From NCBI GenBank assembly GCA_030263275.1, contig SZOR01000106.1, positions 1 to 14,247 on the forward strand: a DNA stretch of 14,247 nucleotides, in the 5' to 3' direction. A program made the translations under genes and the position numbers. Shown here piece by piece: positions 1 to 6,517 of this stretch (positions within the stretch are counted from its first letter, which is position 1; each line of letters begins with the position of its first letter). This DNA comes from DSNY01 sp016861185 (GTDB lineage Bacteria > Pseudomonadota > Gammaproteobacteria > Burkholderiales > Burkholderiaceae_F). The notes beneath the pieces were generated by a model. It did no database searches. It was not told the DNA's origin and saw nothing but the letters and a program-made list of their open reading frames with translations.

Positions 1-367
1 CGAGCTCGCGGACGTCGCCGCGGACGATCCGGAGCCGCGGCTGGAGCCGACCGTCGAGTACGGGCTGTTCATCATCGCGCGCGAAGCCCTGCACAACGCG
101 ATGAAGCACGCGCGCGCCGGGCGCATCGCGATCGAGGTGTCGGTGCAGGAGGATCGCGCCGAACTGGCCGTGCGCGACGACGGCGCGGGCTTCGATCCGG
201 CCGACGAGACGCTCGCGCGCGGCCATCTCGGGCTGGTCGGCATGCGCGAGCGCGCGCAGTGGATCGGCGCGCAGTTGGCGATCGAGTCGACGCCAGGCGC
301 CGGCACCCGGGTGCATGTCCTCTGGCGGCGCGCCGGCGTCGAGGACGGCGCCGGAGGCGGCGCATGA
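1..367 (+). CDS. Sensor histidine kinase, C-terminal ATPase domain (5' end outside window)
   Basis: The reading frame is open from base 2 and ends in TGA at 365-367, giving the last 121 residues of a kinase. The HATPase_c motifs appear in order: an N box (REALHNAMKHA, about residues 27-37), a G1 box (DDGAGFD, 59-65) and a G2 box (GHLGLVGMRERA, 74-85). The GLxGMRER form of the G2 box is characteristic of the HisKA_3 (NarX/DegS/LiaS) class of kinases, which partner LuxR-type regulators. The domain binds ATP and phosphorylates a histidine upstream of the visible part. The sensor and dimerisation regions are outside the window, so the signal cannot be guessed. The stop overlaps the ATG of the next gene (ATGA), implying co-translation with its cognate regulator. 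Confidence 0.93.
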   Translation, partial: ELADVAADDPEPRLEPTVEYGLFIIAREALHNAMKHARAGRIAIEVSVQEDRAELAVRDDGAGFDPADETLARGHLGLVGMRERAQWIGAQLAIESTPGAGTRVHVLWRRAGVEDGAGGGA

Positions 368-1005
368 TCCGCATCGTGCTGGTGGACGACCACGGCGTCA
401 TGCGCGACGGACTGCGCGCGATCCTGCAGTCGCAGCCGGACATGGCGGTCGTCGGCGAGGCCGGCGACGGCGTCGAGGCGATCCAGGCGATCGTCCGGCA
501 CAAGCCGGACGTCGTGCTGCTCGACCTGTCGCTGCCGCTGCTGTCGGGGCTCGACGTGCTGCGCGAGATCCGCACGCGGCGCTTGGCGACCTCCGCGCTC
601 GTACTTTCGATGCACGACTCGGGCGACAGCGTGCGCACCGCGCTGGCGCAGGGGGCGCGCGGTTATCTCGCGAAAGGCACGGCCGCGCTGGAGGTCGTGC
701 GCGCCGTGCGCGCGGTGCATGCCGGGCGCCGCTACCTGCCGGAATCGCTCGCCGGCCGAACCATCGAGGCGCTGCTCGAGCCCGGGGCGGGCGCGCGGCC
801 CGTCGACGCGCTGTCGCATCGCGAGCGCCAGGTGCTGCGTCTCGTGTGCGAGGGCAAGACCAGCCAGGAGATCGGCGCACTGCTGCACGTATCGTCGAAG
901 ACCGTCGACACCTATCGCGCGCGACTGATGCGCAAGCTCGGCGTCGGCGACGTCGCGTCGCTGGTGCGGTTGGCGATCCGCGAAGGGGTGATATCGCCGG
1001 ATTGA
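364..1005 (+). CDS. NarL/FixJ-family response regulator (REC + LuxR-type HTH)
   Basis: This 213-residue protein has the usual length for the family. The receiver domain (about 1-118) has the acidic pair D8/D9, phosphoacceptor D54 (in LLDLSLPLLSG), S82 and K104. The C-terminal domain (about 148-213) is a LuxR/GerE helix-turn-helix, with LSHRERQVLRLVCEGKTSQEIG followed by a recognition helix around SSKTVDTYRARLMRKL. The start at 364 was chosen because it overlaps the kinase stop as ATGA and begins directly at the receiver strand MIRIVLVDDH; an upstream in-frame ATG at 259 would add about 35 Arg-rich residues with no domain. The regulator should be phosphorylated by the preceding kinase and bind DNA as a dimer. 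Target genes are unknown; the adjacent receiver gene is a candidate. Confidence 0.95.
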   Translation: MIRIVLVDDHGVMRDGLRAILQSQPDMAVVGEAGDGVEAIQAIVRHKPDVVLLDLSLPLLSGLDVLREIRTRRLATSALVLSMHDSGDSVRTALAQGARGYLAKGTAALEVVRAVRAVHAGRRYLPESLAGRTIEALLEPGAGARPVDALSHRERQVLRLVCEGKTSQEIGALLHVSSKTVDTYRARLMRKLGVGDVASLVRLAIREGVISPD

Positions 1006-1109
1006 ACTCCGTCGTCGGGGGCTCCCGCAGAAGAGTCCGCGGGGCGCACGATGCGAACTGTCCAGATTTCCCGACAGCGCCGGCGCGCCCGCGTGCCTAA
1101 GCTCGCTGC

Positions 1110-1595
1110 ATGGGTGAGGACTTCTCGGCACGGTTGGACGGAGATCCGCCGTCCAGTGAGTGCGGGGTGGCCGGCAGCGCCGCCGTCGAGCGCCCGCGCG
1201 TGCTCGTGGTCGACGATCACCGCGGTATGCGCCGGCAGATCGCTGCGCTGCTGCACGAGATCCTGCCAGGAGGTACGGTCGAGGCGGTGGGTGGCGTTCG
1301 GGAAGCCGTCGCGGCTGCAGCCGATCGGGCCTGCGACCTCTTCCTGATCGACGTCCAGTTGCCGGACGGTAACGGCATCCGTCTCGGCGCCAGATTGCGG
1401 GCGCTCGGCCACGACGCGCCGATCGTGTTTGTCGCCCTCGTCGACACTCCGGCGCAGCGCGCCGCGATACGTCGCATTCCGGGCAGCGACTTCGTGGGCA
1501 AGCACGAACTGGCGGTGTGCCTGCCCCCGGCGGTACGTCGGGGGCTGGAGGGGATGGAAGAACGCTGCCGGCGACGAGGGAAGGAGGACGCATGA
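1110..1595 (+). CDS. Receiver-only (CheY-like) response regulator
   Basis: This 161-residue protein consists of a single receiver domain (about 29-150) with a roughly 28-residue N-terminal extension and a basic C-terminal tail (ERCRRRGKED), and no output domain. It has the acidic pair D35/D36, phosphoacceptor D81 (LFLIDVQLPDGNG) and the conserved K131 (DFVGKHEL). The usual Thr/Ser at the end of beta-4 is alanine here (A109 in IVFVALVD), so signalling through the T/S-Tyr switch may be altered. It lies 104 bp after the LuxR-type regulator and may belong to the same phosphorelay, which is inference. No good ribosome-binding site precedes the ATG, so a later GTG start just before the receiver is possible. 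Its stop overlaps a short ORF with a perfect SD. Confidence 0.8.
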   Translation: MGEDFSARLDGDPPSSECGVAGSAAVERPRVLVVDDHRGMRRQIAALLHEILPGGTVEAVGGVREAVAAAADRACDLFLIDVQLPDGNGIRLGARLRALGHDAPIVFVALVDTPAQRAAIRRIPGSDFVGKHELAVCLPPAVRRGLEGMEERCRRRGKEDA

Positions 1596-1663
1596 GGGAT
1601 CCCGGGTTCCGCCCGCTGCCCGGCGCGCTCCCGTGCCGCCCGAACTCTCCGATCGGCGCCTGA
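1592..1663 (+). pseudogene. 23-codon mini-ORF with perfect Shine-Dalgarno; possible gene remnant
   Basis: An AAGGAGG motif at 1581-1587 lies four bases before ATG 1592. That ATG overlaps the stop of the receiver gene (ATGA), which is a typical translational-coupling arrangement. The frame reads 23 residues, rich in Pro and Arg, to TGA at 1661-1663. The same frame continues open for 26 further codons (including AYRWVAEVR) to TGA at 1742-1744. This may be the decayed start of a gene that once followed the receiver, or a real small ORF. No family is recognisable and coding status is uncertain. Confidence 0.3.
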
Positions 1664-1844
1664 TTTCGCGACGCCTCGCGCGCCTACCGCTGGGTGGCGG
1701 AAGTCCGCTCATCGCCGGCCCCGCCGACTCACCGCGACGAGTGAGCCAGTGCTCACGTAGACGCATCCTTTCCGCGTCTGATGTTGCGCGACGAGTCCGC
1801 GTGTCCACCCCAACGGGTAACCCGGTTGGCCGGACATGCGCGGA
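1664..1844. other. Non-coding stretch upstream of groESL with small palindromes
   Basis: I see no credible gene here. It contains several small perfect inverted repeats: GTGAGC-CAGT-GCTCAC (1741-1756), AGACGC-N9-GCGTCT (1759-1779) and the palindrome CGGGTAACCCG (1814-1824). None is followed by a T tract, so they are not intrinsic terminators. They could be protein-binding sites or stabilise the end of the upstream transcript. Confidence 0.5.
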
Positions 1845-1874
1845 CTTGAAGACGCTGCATCGCATCCATACAAT
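1845..1874 (+). promoter_or_regulatory. groESL promoter, sigma-70 type (possible sigma-32 overlap)
   Basis: A -35 element TTGAAG (1846-1851) is separated by exactly 17 bp from a -10 element TACAAT (1869-1874). This predicts transcription starting around 1881, inside the CIRCE operator. The -35 is embedded in CTTGAAG (1845-1851), which resembles a sigma-32 -35 box. A weaker sigma-32 -10 match (ATCCATAC, 1864-1871) lies 12 bp downstream, so dual heat-shock control is possible but less certain. Confidence 0.78.
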
Positions 1875-1900
1875 CAGCACTCGCTGAAGTCGAGTGCTAA
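1874..1900 (+). promoter_or_regulatory. CIRCE element (HrcA operator)
   Basis: The sequence is TCAGCACTC, nine bases, then GAGTGCTAA. It matches the CIRCE consensus TTAGCACTC-N9-GAGTGCTAA at 17 of 18 arm positions with the exact spacer. It begins on the last base of the -10 box and spans the predicted start site, so bound HrcA repressor would block initiation of groESL. HrcA itself is not encoded in the window. Confidence 0.95.
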
Positions 1901-1984
1901 CACGCCTTCGGCTTCTTTGGAGGCGCAGGAGCCTTCCCCCTTTTGGCTTTTTTCTCGTGACTCGAGACCTGTAGAGGAGACCTT

Positions 1985-2272
1985 ATGAAGATCCGTCCGT
2001 TGCACGATCGTGTGATCGTCAAGCGCCTGGACAACGAGCGCAAGACCGCGTCCGGCATCGTCATCCCCGACACCGCCGCGGAGAAGCCCGACCAGGGTGA
2101 GATCGTCGCCGTCGGCCCGGGCAAGCGCGACGACAACGGCAAGCTGATTCCGATCGACGTCAAGGTCGGCGACAAGGTGCTGTTTGGCAAGTACGCCGGT
2201 CAGACCGTCAAGGTCGAAGGCGAGGAATACCTCGTCATGCGCGAAGAAGATCTGATGGGCGTGATCGCCTGA
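1985..2272 (+). CDS. groES: Co-chaperonin GroES (Hsp10)
   Basis: This 95-residue protein has the standard GroES length. It opens with MKIRPLHDRVIVKRL, has the flexible mobile loop that contacts GroEL (about 17-32, around KTASGIVIP), and ends with the core-strand signature of the family (KVLFGKYAGQTVKVEGEEYL then MREEDLMGVI). It forms a heptameric lid on GroEL in the cytosol and is needed for ATP-driven protein folding. An SD (GAGGAG, 1974-1979) lies five bases before the ATG. The leader from the predicted start site at about 1881 is roughly 100 nt and begins with the CIRCE half-site sequence. It is co-transcribed with groEL 72 bp downstream. Confidence 0.98.
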   Translation: MKIRPLHDRVIVKRLDNERKTASGIVIPDTAAEKPDQGEIVAVGPGKRDDNGKLIPIDVKVGDKVLFGKYAGQTVKVEGEEYLVMREEDLMGVIA

Positions 2273-2278
2273 GGCGAA

Positions 2279-2294
2279 ACCGACGAACGTCGGT
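2279..2294 (+). repeat. Palindrome/hairpin in the groES-groEL spacer
   Basis: ACCGACG-AA-CGTCGGT is a perfect inverted repeat, realistically a 6-bp stem with a GAAC loop. It lies seven bases after the groES stop and about 50 bases before groEL. There is no T tract, so it is not a classical terminator. It may affect mRNA processing or the relative yield of GroES and GroEL, which is inference. Confidence 0.6.
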
Positions 2295-2344
2295 CGCTTT
2301 CGGCGCCCGACGACCTGAACTGATTTCAATCGGAGCTTTTCGAT

Positions 2345-3991
<1,647 letters not shown>

Positions 3992-4000
3992 CGCGGCAGT

Positions 4001-4023
4001 CCGCTCGCGTCGCGCGCGAGCGG
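4001..4023 (+). repeat. Hairpin immediately after groEL
   Basis: CCGCTCGCG (4001-4009) pairs with CGCGAGCGG (4015-4023) across a five-base loop, starting nine bases after the groEL stop. Only CTTTC follows, not a proper T tract. It more likely protects the 3' end of the mRNA or assists the stronger terminator downstream. Confidence 0.6.
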
Positions 4024-4050
4024 CTTTCGCGCAGGGTCCTGCCTGCGCTC

Positions 4051-4085
4051 GAGACGGCCCGCTTCGGCGGGCCGTTCTCTTTTTG
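4051..4085 (+). terminator. Intrinsic terminator of the groESL operon
   Basis: A 9-bp GC-rich stem, ACGGCCCGC (4054-4062) pairing with GCGGGCCGT (4067-4075), is capped by a TTCG tetraloop. It is followed by TCTCTTTTT ending at 4084. This is a textbook Rho-independent terminator and separates groESL from the next operon. Confidence 0.93.
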
Positions 4086-4120
4086 AGGTCCTCCATTGCC
4101 GTCCGCTCTCGACCCGGCAA

Positions 4121-4185
4121 GTTGCTATTGACAACTAAACGCCGGGCTGCCCACAATCCGGACCGTTGCTATACACAACCAAACG
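4121..4185 (+). promoter_or_regulatory. Promoter and tandem operator of the MarR/ArsN2-like operon
   Basis: Two 21-bp near-identical direct repeats lie at 4121-4141 and 4165-4185, with 18 of 21 positions matching. Each contains an inverted repeat GTTG-N7-CAAC. They are spaced 44 bp apart, close to four helical turns. The first overlaps a consensus -35 box TTGACA (4128-4133). The -10 is probably CACAAT (4152-4157, 18-bp spacing), so the second repeat covers the start site at about 4164. This layout fits autorepression by the MarR-family product of the first gene. Confidence 0.75.
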
Positions 4186-4190
4186 GTCCG
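4159..4190 (+). repeat. 9-bp inverted repeat abutting the MarR start codon
   Basis: CGGACCGTT (4159-4167) and AACGGTCCG (4182-4190) form a perfect inverted repeat with a 14-base centre. It ends on the base before the ATG and partly overlaps the second operator copy, but has a different centre. No SD is visible before the ATG. If transcription starts near 4164 the left arm is mostly lost from the mRNA, so a DNA-level role is likelier. Confidence 0.65.
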
Positions 4191-4685
4191 ATGAGCGAAG
4201 CGACGACGGAAGCGCCGGCGCCCTGCTGCGGCGACCTGCTGCGCGAGGTGACGCGCCTGTACGCGCGGGCGCAACGCGAAGTGGCCGACTGCTGCGGGAC
4301 CACCAGCACGCAGTGCCACATCCTGATTGAGCTGGGCCGCGCCGGCGAGCTGACGCCGAGCGAGCTCGGCCGCCGGCTGCAGCTCGAGAAGAGCTGGATC
4401 AGCCGCGCGCTCGACTCGCTCGTCCAGGCGGGCATCGTCGCCAAGCGTGCCAATGCCGACGACGCGCGCAGCTGGGTCGTCGCGCTGACCGCCAAGGGCC
4501 GCAGACGCTTCCAGGAACTCAACGCCACGCTCGACGCGCAGGCCGAACGCGTGCTCGCCGCGCTTTCGCCGGAGGAGCGGGCAACCGTCGATCGCGCGCT
4601 CGGACTGCTGTTGCGCGCGCTGCGCGCCGACGCCGGCGCGGCACTCGCGTGCAAGCCGATACTCGAGGCCGAAGGAGCCCAGTGA
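4191..4685 (+). CDS. MarR-family transcriptional regulator, cysteine-rich
   Basis: This 164-residue winged-helix protein has the usual MarR length. The helix-turn-helix spans about 54-78 (LTPSELGRRLQLEKSWISRALDSL). It is followed by the beta-wing with the conserved D-x-R core (DDARSWVVALTAKG, 90-103) and C-terminal dimerisation helices. Cysteines are unusually placed: C12-C13 near the N-terminus, C34-C35 and C42 (in DCCGTTSTQCH), and C154. These pairs suggest thiol-based sensing of a metalloid or oxidant, which is inference. The start at 4191 follows directly after the tandem operators; the in-frame ATG at 4083 lies upstream of the promoter and is rejected. There is no clear SD. The stop shares a base with the next start (TGATG), so the regulator is co-expressed with the enzyme-exporter genes. 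ArsR and MarR folds can be confused, but the layout favours MarR. Confidence 0.85.
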   Translation: MSEATTEAPAPCCGDLLREVTRLYARAQREVADCCGTTSTQCHILIELGRAGELTPSELGRRLQLEKSWISRALDSLVQAGIVAKRANADDARSWVVALTAKGRRRFQELNATLDAQAERVLAALSPEERATVDRALGLLLRALRADAGAALACKPILEAEGAQ

Positions 4686-6517
4686 TGCCCACCCCTGCCG
4701 AACTCGCCGTCCGCCCGGCGCGTGCGGCCGACTGGCCCGCCGTGGCCGCGCTGCTCGAACGCGCCGGCCTGCCGCTCGCCGGCGCGCGCGAGCACCTGTC
4801 CACCTTCCTGCTCGCCTGGCGCGGCGACGCGCTGATCGCCTGCGTCGGCGCCGAGCTGTACGGCAGCGACGCCCTGCTGCGCTCGGTCGCGGTCGCGCCG
4901 CAAGCGCAGCGCACCGGTGTGGGCAGCGCGCTCGTCGCGCAGGCGCTCGCGATCGCCCGCAGCCGCGGCGTGCGCTCCGCCTACCTGCTGACGACGACCG
5001 CGGCGCCGTTCTTCGAGCGCCTCGGTTTCCGCTCGATCGATGCGAGCAAGGTGCCCGCGGCCGTGCGGACATCGGTCGAATTCAACGGGGTCTGCCCGGC
5101 GAGCGCGACGGTGATGCATCGGGCAGTTCAGGACGCCGCCTCGGCGGACGCCGCGACCGATGCGCTGCCGATCGCCGTGATCGGCGCCGGTCCGGTCGGG
5201 CTCGCGGCGCTCGCGCATCTGCTCGAGCGCGGGCTCGACGCCGTCGTGCTCGAAGCGGGCGCCGCGGTCGGCGCGAACCTGCTGGACTACGGCCACGTGC
5301 AGCTCTTTTCGCCGTGGCGCTACAACGTCGACGCCGCGATCGCGCGTCGCCTGCAGGCGGCCGGCTGGATCGCGCCGCCGGGCGACGAGCTGCCGCTGGC
5401 GCGCGCGATCGTCGAGCGGTATCTGCGTCCTTACGCGCAACTGCCGGACGTGGCGCCGCGCGTCCTGCTGCAGCGGCGCGTCGTTTCGATCGCGCGCGCG
5501 GGCTTCGACAAGGTCAAGACCGACGGCCGCGAACGCGCGCCGTTCGCGCTGCGCATCGCGCACGCGGGCCGCATCGAGGAGGTGCGCGTCCGCGCGGTCA
5601 TCGACGCGTCGGGCACCTGGACCCAGCCGAATCCGCTCGGCGCCAGCGGCCTGCCCGCGATCGGCGAGGAAGAGGCGCGCGATCGCATCGCTTACGGCAT
5701 CCCCGACGTGCTCGGCGCGGAACGGGAGCGCTACGCGGGGCGGCGCGTGCTGGTCGTCGGCAGCGGGCACTCGGCGGCGAACGCGTTGCTCGCGCTCGCG
5801 GAGCTTGCGCCCGAGGCGCCCGGCACCGCGATCGTCTGGGCGATTCGCGGCGAGAACCTCGCGCGCGTCTTCGGCGGCGGGGCGGCCGATGCGCTGCCGG
5901 CGCGCGGCGCGCTCGGCCTGCGGCTGAAGCGTTTGCAGGAAAGCGGCACGCTCGAGGTCGTGCGCGGCTTTCGCACGATCGCGCTGTCGCGCGACGGCGA
6001 TCGCCTCACGGTGCACGGGCTGAATCCGCGCGGCGAGCGCGTCGCCATCGACGGCGTGGATCGCATTGTCGCGGCGACGGGACAGCGGCCCGACCTTTCG
6101 CTCGCCTCCGAGCTGCGATTGAAGCTCGATCCGTGGCTCGAATCGACCGAAGCGCTCGGCCCGTTGATCGATCCGAACGTCCACAGTTGCGGGACCGTGC
6201 GGCCGCACGGCCATCGCGAGCTGGCGCATCCCGAGCCCGGGTTCTACACGATCGGCGTCAAGAGCTACGGCCGCGCACCGACCTTCCTGATGGCCACCGG
6301 CCACGAACAGGCGCGCTCGGTCGCCGCCGCGCTTGCGGGCGATCTGGAGGCTGCAGACCGCGTCGAACTCGACCTGCCGAAGACGGGTGTGTGCGGCGTT
6401 TCGTTCGCGGCCGACGAAGCCGAGACGCCCGCCGCGGCCTGCGGGCCGAGGTGCGCGCCGGCGCCGCAGCCGTCGATCCGGATCCCGGTCAAGGCCGCAA
6501 CCGCGTGCTGCGGCTGA
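4685..6517 (+). CDS. ArsN2-like GNAT acetyltransferase fused to an ars-type FAD/NAD(P) oxidoreductase
   Basis: This 610-residue protein has two enzymes in one chain. Residues 7-145 are a GNAT domain resembling arsenic-resistance acetyltransferase ArsN2: YGSDALLRSVAVAPQAQRTGVGSAL carries the acetyl-CoA loop, then SAYLLTTTAAPFFERLGF and CPASATVMHR. From about 160 comes a flavoprotein with an FAD-binding GAGPVG (167-172), LFSPWRYNVD, a second nucleotide site GSGHSA (359-364), ATGQRPD (464-470) and KSYGRAPTFLMATGHEQARS. These features fit the flavin oxidoreductases often found in ars clusters. The tail is Cys-rich: C570, C586, C590, C608 and C609. Likely roles are acetylation and oxidation of a toxic, perhaps arsenical, compound in the cytosol; the substrate is inferred. 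Its stop overlaps the exporter start. The two domains are more usually separate genes as far as I know. Confidence 0.82.
   Translation: MPTPAELAVRPARAADWPAVAALLERAGLPLAGAREHLSTFLLAWRGDALIACVGAELYGSDALLRSVAVAPQAQRTGVGSALVAQALAIARSRGVRSAYLLTTTAAPFFERLGFRSIDASKVPAAVRTSVEFNGVCPASATVMHRAVQDAASADAATDALPIAVIGAGPVGLAALAHLLERGLDAVVLEAGAAVGANLLDYGHVQLFSPWRYNVDAAIARRLQAAGWIAPPGDELPLARAIVERYLRPYAQLPDVAPRVLLQRRVVSIARAGFDKVKTDGRERAPFALRIAHAGRIEEVRVRAVIDASGTWTQPNPLGASGLPAIGEEEARDRIAYGIPDVLGAERERYAGRRVLVVGSGHSAANALLALAELAPEAPGTAIVWAIRGENLARVFGGGAADALPARGALGLRLKRLQESGTLEVVRGFRTIALSRDGDRLTVHGLNPRGERVAIDGVDRIVAATGQRPDLSLASELRLKLDPWLESTEALGPLIDPNVHSCGTVRPHGHRELAHPEPGFYTIGVKSYGRAPTFLMATGHEQARSVAAALAGDLEAADRVELDLPKTGVCGVSFAADEAETPAAACGPRCAPAPQPSIRIPVKAATACCG

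Noticed and set aside
1058..1077. CTGTC-N10-GACAG inverted repeat between the two response-regulator genes
   Set aside because: A five-base stem with a long loop and no conserved context; chance is likely in this composition.
4083..4190. N-terminal extension of the MarR gene from ATG 4083
   Set aside because: It starts in the groESL terminator and runs through the promoter and operator repeats.
4169..6304. A 711-codon minus-strand ORF opposite the MarR and fusion genes
   Set aside because: Low-complexity Arg/Ala-rich translation, a frame shadow of the + strand genes.
5314..6504. Long in-frame upstream extension of the MFS gene
   Set aside because: It lies inside the oxidoreductase coding region in another frame and is Arg-rich without transmembrane segments; the exporter begins near 6505.
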